Assembly (NCBI GenBank): GCA_963851325.1
Contig: CAWKOR010000001.1
Location: forward strand, 1,364,001 to 1,428,000
Length of the DNA stretch: 64,000 nucleotides
Source: DATGKG01 sp963851325
GTDB lineage: Bacteria; Desulfobacterota; Binatia; Binatales; Binataceae
Reading direction: 5' to 3'
Below are positions 9,061 to 16,082 of this stretch, piece after piece. The number at the start of each line of letters is the position of its first letter. Position 1 is the first letter of the stretch. Position numbers and translations under genes: made by a program. The notes beneath the pieces are model-generated. The model saw only the letters and a program-made list of their open reading frames with translations. It was not told the origin of the DNA and did not search any database.

Positions 9061-9786
9061 ATGGAAGTAATCTCGCAGGCAGTAAACGTTCGCACCGGGA
9101 GCGAGAGCATGCCGTGTCATCTGGCGCGCCCCGCAACCGGAGGCCCGTACCCAGCGCTGGTGGTCGTGATGGAAGCGTTCGGGCTCAACACGCACATCAA
9201 GAGCATCACCGATCGATTCGCGGAAGAGGGTTTCGTCGCGATCGCGCCGAATCTCTATTTTCGCCAGGACAACAATGTCGTCGGCTACAACGATTTGCCC
9301 GGCGCGTTTCGCCTGATGGGCGCGCTCAGGGACGACCAGGTGGTGACCGACATGGGCGCCACCATCGATCATTTGAAGGGACTCAAGGAAGTGAAGCCGA
9401 ACTTCGGCACCACCGGATTCTGCATGGGCGGGCGCGTCGCGTTCCTCACCGCATGCCGCGATCCGCGGGTGAAGGCGACCGCGCCGTTTTATGGCGGCCA
9501 GATGATGTCGTCGCGAGACCCGAATACAAAGCCTCCGATCGCGTACGTCGAAGGCCTGAAGGCGCCGGTGCTCGCATTCTTCGGCGGCAAAGATGCGTTC
9601 ATACCGCTTACCGAAGTCGACAAGTTCCGCGACGCCTTGAAGGCCGCGGGCAAGGAAGCGGAAGTGGTGCTGTACGCGGACGCCGATCACGGCTTCATGT
9701 GCGATGATCGCCCATCGCATCATCCGACTCATGCCAAGGAAGCGTGGGCGAAAACCATCGCGTTCTTCAAGACCCATCTGGGCTGA
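9061..9786 (+). CDS. Dienelactone hydrolase family protein
   Basis: Cytosolic alpha/beta hydrolase with a Cys nucleophile. Triad residues are visible: Cys in GTTGFCMGGRVAF, Asp in FFGGKDAFIP and His in DADHGFM. The frame is open back to 8998, but ATG 9061 is preceded by AGGAGGTGG at 9046-9054, an excellent ribosome site, and the family homology starts there, giving 241 residues. True dienelactone hydrolases open the lactone in the chlorocatechol pathway; no other catechol genes are adjacent, so the substrate may be a different lactone or ester. Confidence 0.9.
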   Translation: MEVISQAVNVRTGSESMPCHLARPATGGPYPALVVVMEAFGLNTHIKSITDRFAEEGFVAIAPNLYFRQDNNVVGYNDLPGAFRLMGALRDDQVVTDMGATIDHLKGLKEVKPNFGTTGFCMGGRVAFLTACRDPRVKATAPFYGGQMMSSRDPNTKPPIAYVEGLKAPVLAFFGGKDAFIPLTEVDKFRDALKAAGKEAEVVLYADADHGFMCDDRPSHHPTHAKEAWAKTIAFFKTHLG

Positions 9787-9810
9787 GTCAGCGGTATCTT
9801 GAAGCGAAGA

Positions 9811-10266
9811 ATGAAGCGGGCCGGCGTGCATCGCCGGCCCGTTTACTTTGTGCTGCTGATCGGCGCGATGCTGCTGGCATCGTGCTATTCCTCGAATTAT
9901 CGGCGCGAAACGCTGGCCTCGGTGGCGCTCATCACGGGCTTGTCGGACAAGCTCGCCGACTACTGTCGCGCGGATTTCCAGGTCGATCGGCATCCCCTCT
10001 CGTCGGAGGAGATGGGCGAGTTCTACTATGGGCTCAAGAAGGTGCGCGCGTTCCAACAGATGACGGCGAAGCGCCACGGCTCTGATCCATCTCACGACGC
10101 TTTTTCCAAACTGGTCGAGGCCTACGAGACCTTTGTGCGCGATGCGGATCAGTATCGGCTCAACCCGTCGCATACCCACGAGCAGTTGGAGCAATTGTCG
10201 AAGGATCACGATCTCGTAAGGCAGCGCGCCGACGAGGTGAACCGCGCGTTCAATCAGGAGACCTAA
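9811..10266 (+). CDS. Small lipoprotein of unknown function
   Basis: About 151 residues with an arginine-rich start, a hydrophobic run and lipobox LLASC, so Cys25 should be lipidated and the protein anchored in a membrane. The mature part is charged and helical with no domain I recognise; its C-terminal 60 residues may form a coiled coil (HEQLEQLSKDHDLVRQRADE). ATG 9811 is chosen; a TTG at 9799 is in frame. It begins 24 bases after the hydrolase stop, and a strong hairpin sits over codons 3-10. Confidence 0.65.
   Translation: MKRAGVHRRPVYFVLLIGAMLLASCYSSNYRRETLASVALITGLSDKLADYCRADFQVDRHPLSSEEMGEFYYGLKKVRAFQQMTAKRHGSDPSHDAFSKLVEAYETFVRDADQYRLNPSHTHEQLEQLSKDHDLVRQRADEVNRAFNQET
9818..9850 (+). 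terminator. Terminator-like hairpin at the start of the lipoprotein gene
   Basis: GGGCCGGCG and CGCCGGCCC pair perfectly around a five-base loop, followed by GTTTACTTTG. It lies 31 bases after the dienelactone hydrolase stop, the right place for an intrinsic terminator, yet inside the first codons of the lipoprotein frame. It may attenuate the downstream gene. Confidence 0.45.
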
Positions 10267-10272
10267 TCCCTG

Positions 10273-10298
10273 GCCCCTTCCCCTGAAGGGGAAGGGGC
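10273..10298. repeat. Intergenic stem-loop, CCCCTTCCCC type, copy 2
   Basis: GCCCCTTCCCC / GGGGAAGGGGC, an 11-base perfect stem with a TGAA tetraloop, seven bases after the lipoprotein stop and between convergent genes. Same core as 5733-5755. Confidence 0.65.
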
Positions 10299-10327
10299 AT
10301 CGGAAGAAACCGGACGGATTTTAAGGC

Positions 10328-11005
10328 TCAGCCTTTCCAGTTGTTGCCGTAGCTGTCGAGGAACGCGACTTCGCTGACCGGGCGCCTTTTTAGCGGGCCG
10401 AACTTGTTGATCGGATATCCCATCGGCAGCAGCGCGTAGGTCTGGATTTCCTTGGGAAGTCCGAGAATCTCTTTCACTTCGTCTTCGAAGAAAATGTGCA
10501 GCGTAGTGAGGACGGTGCCGATTCCAAACGCGCGGCACGCGAGGATGATGTTCTGCACCGCGGGATAGATGCTGGACCCGCCGAGACGCACCATCTTACC
10601 CATCTGGCTCATGATTTCCGGAGGCAGATTCGGCGGCGGGCCCCCGGCTTCGGTGCGCAGACACGCGAACAGCAGCACCGGCGCCTCGTGCATATGGTCG
10701 AACAGGTACATGGCCGAGTTCATCAGGGTCTGGAATTGCTTTTCGTCCATATGCGGCGGGCGCGGGCGGTTGGCATAGACCGCGGACAGGATTTGGGCGC
10801 CACGCGCATAGATGTCGCTGATTTTCTTTTTCTTGGCCGCGTCCTTGACCACCACGAAGACCCAATTCTGCTGATTACTGCCCGACGGCGCCTGAGTGCC
10901 AGCCTGGAGAATCTTGGTCATGACATCATCGGGAATCGGATCGGTTTTATAGCGGCGCAACGCACGCGCCGTATACATCGTGTCGAACAGACTTACTTCC
11001 GCCAT
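10328..11005 (-). CDS. Nitroreductase family flavoprotein
   Basis: FMN-dependent NAD(P)H oxidoreductase of the nitroreductase fold. The N-terminal signature is clear: YTARALRRYKTDPIPDDVM, with the Arg pair that contacts FMN phosphate, followed by LQAGTQAPSGSNQQNWVFVVV; the C-terminal half has ILACRAFGIGTVLTTL and LLPMGYPINKFGP. It is 225 residues, normal for the family, with ATG start. Members reduce nitroaromatics, quinones or halogenated phenols, and the natural substrate cannot be fixed from sequence. It is transcribed in the same direction as the VOC gene but a terminator separates them. Confidence 0.9.
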   Translation of the reverse strand: MAEVSLFDTMYTARALRRYKTDPIPDDVMTKILQAGTQAPSGSNQQNWVFVVVKDAAKKKKISDIYARGAQILSAVYANRPRPPHMDEKQFQTLMNSAMYLFDHMHEAPVLLFACLRTEAGGPPPNLPPEIMSQMGKMVRLGGSSIYPAVQNIILACRAFGIGTVLTTLHIFFEDEVKEILGLPKEIQTYALLPMGYPINKFGPLKRRPVSEVAFLDSYGNNWKG

Positions 11006-11061
11006 CGGGAGACACCTCGCTAATCAGAGTGGAATCGAATGAATATCGGCTGAAACGTCGT

Positions 11062-11098
11062 GAAAGAAAAGGGCGGCGGATCGCAGGACCCGCCGCCC
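11062..11098 (-). terminator. Rho-independent terminator of the VOC gene
   Basis: GGGCGGCGG / CCGCCGCCC nine-base stem at 11071-11098; on the minus strand it is followed by TTTTCTTTCA. It lies 28 bases past the stop of the VOC protein gene. Confidence 0.8.
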
Positions 11099-11125
11099 CA
11101 AGGCGAGGAGGAAATATCGCCTCAA

Positions 11126-11686
11126 TCAGACCGGAACGTTCTTGGGCTTCGGAGCCGGGCCCATCAACATTTTGAAAACCTTCTTGGCATCGTCGGGATC
11201 TTTGACCATCACACCGGGCTGGTCGTGATGCTTCATCTGCTTGTCGTCTTCGGTGAACTCGCGCGTGGTGGCGCAGTACTCGAGCAGCAGACCGTTGGGA
11301 TCGCGAAAATAGATCGAGCGACACCATTCATGGTCGACCACCGGCGTCACATCGACGCCGCGTTCGAGCAGCAACGCGCGTTTGGCTTCGAGCTGCGGGA
11401 TATCATCGCAGTGGAAGGCGAAGTGGTAGAACGCGCCGGGCAGATTCTGCGCACTATTGATGTCGGTCGCCCATTCCTGCGGGATGCCGGGCACCTTCTC
11501 CGGGCACATGAAGGCGATCAGCGTGCCGTCACCGGTATCCATGAATACGTGCTTTATCTTGCCGCCCTCGGGAGGCTCGATGACATCGGCCCATGCGACC
11601 TTGCAGTCCAGTTTCCTGGTCCAGAAGTCGACGGTCCGATCCAGATCGAGGGTTGCCAGACCCAAGTGATGGACGCCGTTTTTCAT
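11126..11686 (-). CDS. VOC superfamily (glyoxalase/dioxygenase-like) protein
   Basis: Two beta-alpha-beta-beta-beta modules of the vicinal oxygen chelate fold in 186 residues. VHHLGLATLDLDRTVDFW opens module 1 (His6 or 7 as a likely metal ligand); FYHFAFHCDDIPQLEAKR opens module 2; SIYFRDPNGLLLEYCATTR has the usual Glu ligand near the end. This is the arrangement of a metal-dependent lyase, isomerase or extradiol dioxygenase, most like lactoylglutathione-lyase-type proteins of unknown substrate. Lys/Pro-rich tail (MLMGPAPKPKNVPV). ATG start. Confidence 0.85.
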   Translation of the reverse strand: MKNGVHHLGLATLDLDRTVDFWTRKLDCKVAWADVIEPPEGGKIKHVFMDTGDGTLIAFMCPEKVPGIPQEWATDINSAQNLPGAFYHFAFHCDDIPQLEAKRALLLERGVDVTPVVDHEWCRSIYFRDPNGLLLEYCATTREFTEDDKQMKHHDQPGVMVKDPDDAKKVFKMLMGPAPKPKNVPV

Positions 11687-11825
11687 TATGCGCCTCGTGA
11701 TCGATGGTTCGAATTTAACTGATTAGTAGCACGGCGGCCATCGACGTGCAATTTCGATTATCATCGACCAGCTCCGATGTCGTCCGTCTGACCATTTTCT
11801 GATAATCGACAGCAGCCGGCCCATT

Positions 11826-13097
11826 ATGGCGACACTACTCAACATCCTTCGCGGAGCGAATCGATATCGCGGTTTGGTTCGCTCCCAGTATTCGGGTGCG
11901 GACGAGCTTCGTACGTCCGTGGAAAACGCTCTCGACCGAAGCTTGTGCGCTGCAGCTAAAATCCCGTTTTACGCCAAGCGATGGGGCGGGTCGCCACGCA
12001 CCTGCGACCTCGCCACGTTGCCGCCGATTCGCCGCACTGAGGTTGCTGAGCTAAATCGCTCGGTTCTCGCGAGTCATCGGAACGGCCTGAGATATTCGTC
12101 AGATTCCTCATCAGGGTCAACCGGAATGCCGGCGGAGTTTCTCTTCGATGGGTCTCACCAGAGCGGTCGATTCGCAGCGCGGATGCGGTATTTGCGGGCG
12201 CATGGATGGAGCCCGTTCATGCGGACCGCATGGCTCATATACGCGGTGTTTCGAAGCGCAAACAACCAGGACGAGCAACTCATGCGCAGTCGCCTGCGCA
12301 TGTCCAACTACATTGTTCCGGCGTCACCCGGACTCGAGGGCAACCTGGAGGAGCTTTGCCGCCTCGATCCGATATTTCTCTACACCTTCCCCTCGTACCT
12401 TGAGATTCTGCTCAGTCGGATCACGGAAACGGGATGCCGGCTTCCATCCCTACGGAAAATCTTCACCGGGGCGGAAGTGCTGGAAGACTCGCTCCGGCAG
12501 CAGGCGAAGGCCGTGCTTGGCGTCGAGGTAGCCGAAAACTACGGCTCTACCGAGGCATTCCTGGCCTGGGAGTGTCCGGCCGGAAAACATCACATCAATG
12601 CGGAGCATGTGATGCTGGAGATCGTGGATGAGAATGACCGGGCCGTCGCGCCCGGGCAGCTCGGCCGAGTCCTGGTCACCACGCTGGAGAATCGGTTGGC
12701 GCCGCTGGTACGGTACGAGATCGGCGACTATGCCATCGCGGCGGCAGGCAGGTGCGATTGTGGCCGGACCCTTCCATTAATCGGCAAAATCGTCGGGCGC
12801 GGGATGAATTTGTTTCGCCTGGCTGACGGGCGTCTGATCTCGCCGTGGCCTCTTTCAACTGCCGTGAGGCAGCGCGGCGAAGTAAAGCAGTTCCAGATCG
12901 TGCAGAATTCGGTGGGACGCTTTACGATCCGCTTCGTGTCGGATTGTGGGCTCGTCTCCGATGCTGAAGAGACGATTCGAGGAACCTTTCGCCGGATCCT
13001 CGGCGGCGAGGTAGCCGTAGACTTCCTGCGCATGCGGGAAATCCCTCGCACCAATGGAGGCAAGTATATGACGGCGCTTTCGGAACTCGCGGACTGA
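11826..13097 (+). CDS. CapK/PaaK-like adenylate-forming protein, copy 1
   Basis: Member of the phenylacetate-CoA ligase-like (CapK, COG1541) branch of adenylate-forming enzymes. Seen: ATP-binding loop SSDSSSGSTGMPAEFLFDG, ENYGSTEAFLAWECP (the YGxTE motif), YEIGDYAIA, and CDCGRTLPLIGKIVGRGMN, where two Cys precede the hinge. The 423 residues match its neighbour over the whole length, so the two arose by tandem duplication. CapK-type proteins occur in polysaccharide and lipid pathways, but no such genes are near, and the acid substrate is unknown. ATG start at 11826; four bases separate it from copy 2. Confidence 0.85.
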   Translation: MATLLNILRGANRYRGLVRSQYSGADELRTSVENALDRSLCAAAKIPFYAKRWGGSPRTCDLATLPPIRRTEVAELNRSVLASHRNGLRYSSDSSSGSTGMPAEFLFDGSHQSGRFAARMRYLRAHGWSPFMRTAWLIYAVFRSANNQDEQLMRSRLRMSNYIVPASPGLEGNLEELCRLDPIFLYTFPSYLEILLSRITETGCRLPSLRKIFTGAEVLEDSLRQQAKAVLGVEVAENYGSTEAFLAWECPAGKHHINAEHVMLEIVDENDRAVAPGQLGRVLVTTLENRLAPLVRYEIGDYAIAAAGRCDCGRTLPLIGKIVGRGMNLFRLADGRLISPWPLSTAVRQRGEVKQFQIVQNSVGRFTIRFVSDCGLVSDAEETIRGTFRRILGGEVAVDFLRMREIPRTNGGKYMTALSELAD

Positions 13098-13101
13098 CGC
13101 G

Positions 13102-14388
13102 ATGTCGGCCCTTGGGATGGCCCTGGGCGCGGCCCCGCGTTACGCCTCGCTGTTGCGATCGCAATACTGGCGGTCGGAGCAACTTCGCGCATACACCGAG
13201 CGTCATTTGGCGCGCACCCTGAAGGCCGCGGCCAAGATTCCCTTCTATGCCGCCAGTCTTGGCAGTTCATCGAGGCCGGAAGACCTCGCACGACTGCCGA
13301 TCCTCGAACGCACCGACATCAGCGCGCTCAACGCATCGGTGCGCTCGATGTTTCCACCAAATCGGCGTTTTCTCTGGGGCGCCTCGTCGGGGTCGACCGG
13401 CATCGAGGCCGAGTTTCTCTTCGACCGTTCGCGGGTGCGCGGCCGCTACGCCGCGCGGATACGCTATCTGCGGGCGCACGGGTGGAACCCCTTGCGGCGC
13501 ACAATTTTCCTGCAAGTGAGACATCGTCACCAGGATTCGGATCGGGTGACCCATCGGATACTGCCGGGCTTCATGGCCGTGACCAGCGATCTTGCCGCGC
13601 AAGTGGAACAAATCGTCCAAGTTAACCCATTCTACCTTTACACGTTTCCCTCGAACCTCGACGGGATGCTCCGGATCCTGGAGGAAACGCACCAACAGCT
13701 TCCCTCACTGCGACGCATTTTCACGGTGTCGGAGACCGTCGACGATAATCTTCGACAACGTGCCCGGCGAATCCTCGGAACCGAGATCGCTGACAACTAC
13801 GGAACCACCGAGGGATTCATCGCGTGGCAATGCCCGCAGGGTAGCTATCACATCAACGCGGAGCACGTACAGGTCGAACTGGTGGACGAAGCAGGCCGCC
13901 CCGTCGCGCCAGGTGAGATGGGTCGAGTGCTGATTACGACTCTGGAGAACTATCTGATGCCGCTGGTACGTTACGATCTGGGCGACTACGCTATCGCGGC
14001 GGCGGAAAGCACTTGCCGTTGTGGCCGCACGCTACCGCGGTTGGGCGGGATCCTTGGGCGTAAGATTAGTCTGTTTCGCACTTGCGACGGTCGCATATAC
14101 TCCACCGCGCTGCTCCTCGCCTCGGTGCAGACAATCCCAGGAATAAAACAGTTTCAACTGATTCAGACCGCACCTGATGCGTTTCGGATCCGCTATGTGG
14201 CCGAAGCCGATCTCGATAGCGCGGTACGGACTCGCATTGGAGGCGAGTTCCAGAGCCTGCTCGGGAATCCGGTAACTATTGCCTACGAGCGGGTCGACGA
14301 GTTGGCCCGCACTCGATCGGGAAAGTTTCTGCAAGCGCTCTCCGAACCCGATCCGGAAAAGAGGACGGACACTCGTGCCTCCGGCTAG
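13102..14388 (+). CDS. CapK/PaaK-like adenylate-forming protein, copy 2
   Basis: Paralogue of the preceding gene, 428 residues: LLRSQYWRSEQLRAYTE and KAAAKIPFYAASLG match LVRSQYSGADELRTS and AAAKIPFYAKRWG. Motifs: WGASSGSTGIEAEFLFD, DNYGTTEGFIAWQCP, YDLGDYAIAAAE, CRCGRTLPRLGGILGRKIS. Identity is moderate and spread evenly, which suggests an old duplication and possibly different substrates. Start is ATG at 13102. Its TAG stop overlaps the stop of the convergent esterase gene. Whether these make acyl-CoA, acyl-AMP or load a carrier is open. Confidence 0.85.
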   Translation: MSALGMALGAAPRYASLLRSQYWRSEQLRAYTERHLARTLKAAAKIPFYAASLGSSSRPEDLARLPILERTDISALNASVRSMFPPNRRFLWGASSGSTGIEAEFLFDRSRVRGRYAARIRYLRAHGWNPLRRTIFLQVRHRHQDSDRVTHRILPGFMAVTSDLAAQVEQIVQVNPFYLYTFPSNLDGMLRILEETHQQLPSLRRIFTVSETVDDNLRQRARRILGTEIADNYGTTEGFIAWQCPQGSYHINAEHVQVELVDEAGRPVAPGEMGRVLITTLENYLMPLVRYDLGDYAIAAAESTCRCGRTLPRLGGILGRKISLFRTCDGRIYSTALLLASVQTIPGIKQFQLIQTAPDAFRIRYVAEADLDSAVRTRIGGEFQSLLGNPVTIAYERVDELARTRSGKFLQALSEPDPEKRTDTRASG

Positions 14389-15401
14389 GGGGATTTTTCC
14401 GGTAACGAGAATTTGCTGAAGAAGCGCCACATCTCCTCGTTTGCATCGATCAGCGCGGTACTGCGGCCGAGCAGTTTCGGATAGAGACGGGGCTTTCCTC
14501 CAGGCCATACGTGGCCCGACCCGGTGAACTTCCATAACACCACCTCGGTTCCATTCGTGCACGGAGCCCAAGTGAATTTGGTGGCTGTAACTCCGTCCTC
14601 CGGTCCCTTCGGCGCGCCTGAAATGGTCGGCGCGACTTCGGCGTTAGGCGGGCATTTGTCGAATGCTCTCCACTGGGCGAGCACGGTCTCCACATTCGGA
14701 TGCATCACGCGGCTGTTGGTAAATGGAAATGGCGGGCCCAATCCGCCGTAATAGAGCGCGCGCGGATCATCAGTGCTATGGAAGTGCATGATCGGCATCG
14801 GGCGCGAGGGATGGAAATCCGTGACCACCATGCCACCGGCCACCGGCGCAATCGCGGCGATGTGATCGCCCGCCTCGGCGGCGAGGCGATACGACATCAT
14901 CGCGCCGTTAGAGTGGCCAGTCGCGTATACCCGCCTGCGGTCGATGGGTGTCTTGGCGGCGAGGTCGTCGAGTATCGCGAGCGAAAAGCCGACATCATCG
15001 ACATGATGCTTCATCGCAAAGCCGCAGCAGGTCCCGGCATTCCAGGTGAGGAGACGCTCGCTGAAAAATCCGGTTCCGTTCGGATAAACCACGATGAACT
15101 TTTCGCGGTCGGCAAAGGGATTCATTTGACTATGGTCTCGCTGGCCAGTCGCGGCGCCCCCGCCTCCGTGAAAATTCAGCACCACGGGCATCGGAGCGGC
15201 GCTCGAATGAGGGGGCATATGAACCAGGTAGGTCCGCTTCAACCCGCCGTGCATCAACGAGAATTCATAGTCGCCGGGTTGCAGGTCCGGACCAGATGAT
15301 CCAGCGGCCCTACCGGTTGATGATGGCCAGCCGGACACCGCGATCAAGGCGAACGCGGCAATCAGGATCCGCGCGATCGAAGATGAGGCAAACCCGAGCA
15401 C
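14385..15401 (-). CDS. Secreted PHB-depolymerase-like esterase
   Basis: Alpha/beta hydrolase of the LpqC / polyhydroxybutyrate depolymerase-like family (COG3509). An N-terminal hydrophobic signal (IARILIAAFALIAVSGW) indicates export. HMPPHSSAAPMPVVLNFHGG holds the oxyanion-hole segment; GHSNGAMMSYRLAAE contains the nucleophile Ser; FHSTDDPRALYY likely carries the acid, and GSGHVWPGG the catalytic His. 338 residues. These enzymes hydrolyse polyesters, feruloyl or acetyl esters; which one cannot be told. Ends tail to tail with the CapK-like pair, eleven bases downstream of the regulator gene. Confidence 0.85.
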   Translation of the reverse strand: MLGFASSSIARILIAAFALIAVSGWPSSTGRAAGSSGPDLQPGDYEFSLMHGGLKRTYLVHMPPHSSAAPMPVVLNFHGGGGAATGQRDHSQMNPFADREKFIVVYPNGTGFFSERLLTWNAGTCCGFAMKHHVDDVGFSLAILDDLAAKTPIDRRRVYATGHSNGAMMSYRLAAEAGDHIAAIAPVAGGMVVTDFHPSRPMPIMHFHSTDDPRALYYGGLGPPFPFTNSRVMHPNVETVLAQWRAFDKCPPNAEVAPTISGAPKGPEDGVTATKFTWAPCTNGTEVVLWKFTGSGHVWPGGKPRLYPKLLGRSTALIDANEEMWRFFSKFSLPEKSP

Positions 15402-15411
15402 GTCCGAATAC

Positions 15412-16074
15412 CTAGTCGAGTCGTATCATCTTGCGCTGGATTGCGTAGCGTACGATCGCGGCGGTACTACGCAAGTTCAACTTTTGCTTTAAGTTGTCGC
15501 GATGGACCTGTGCAGTCTTGGGGCTGATGCTCAGGCGCGACGCGATGTCTTTGTTGGTCGAGCCCTCGGCAATCAGCCGCAGCACCTCGCGCTCACGCTT
15601 GGTGAGATTGTCCTGCGCGGCTGCCCGAGCCGACGGGGGCCGATTCATCTCGCGCAGCACAATCGGGGCAATCGTTGGGCTGAGATATCGCAGCCCCGCA
15701 TGCACGGCCCGAATCGCAGGAAGAATTTCTGCCGCGGCGTCGGTCTTGAGAAGATAACCGGCGACCCGGGCCTCGCCCAGCGCTTCGAGCACGTATTCCT
15801 CGTCCCGGTACTGGCTGAGCACCAGGACCTTGGCGCCTGGGACTTTGCGCGTGAGTTCATGCGCCGCGGCGAGGCCACCGATCCCCGGCATCAGAACGTC
15901 GAGCAGGATAACGTGAGGCTTGGTTCTAAGCGCAATCGCGAGCGCGGTCTCGGCATCGTCAGCCTCACCTACAATGTCGCAGTTTTCCGCGAGCGCCGAC
16001 CTCAGCAGCTCGCGAACCATCCGGTGGTCATCTGCGATGAGGACCCTGATCCTATCGCCGGAACCTTCCACCAT
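15412..16074 (-). CDS. NarL/FixJ-type response regulator
   Basis: Two-domain cytosolic transcription regulator. Receiver domain at residues 8-125 with acidic pair DDHRM, phospho-acceptor Asp in HVILLDVLMPG and the conserved Lys in LLKTDAAAE. LuxR-type HTH at about 150-215: LTKREREVLRLIAEGSTNKDIA and LSISPKTAQVHRDNLKQKL. No histidine kinase is encoded nearby, so the partner and target genes are unknown. It lies eight bases downstream of the UPF0182 gene, which suggests shared transcription. Confidence 0.93.
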   Translation of the reverse strand: MVEGSGDRIRVLIADDHRMVRELLRSALAENCDIVGEADDAETALAIALRTKPHVILLDVLMPGIGGLAAAHELTRKVPGAKVLVLSQYRDEEYVLEALGEARVAGYLLKTDAAAEILPAIRAVHAGLRYLSPTIAPIVLREMNRPPSARAAAQDNLTKREREVLRLIAEGSTNKDIASRLSISPKTAQVHRDNLKQKLNLRSTAAIVRYAIQRKMIRLD

Positions 16075-16082
16075 CTGAAACC

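Noticed and set aside
8937..9707. 256-codon frame overlapping the dienelactone hydrolase
   Set aside because: Arg/Gly/Ala-rich shadow in another frame; the overlapped gene has a complete catalytic triad and a strong ribosome site.
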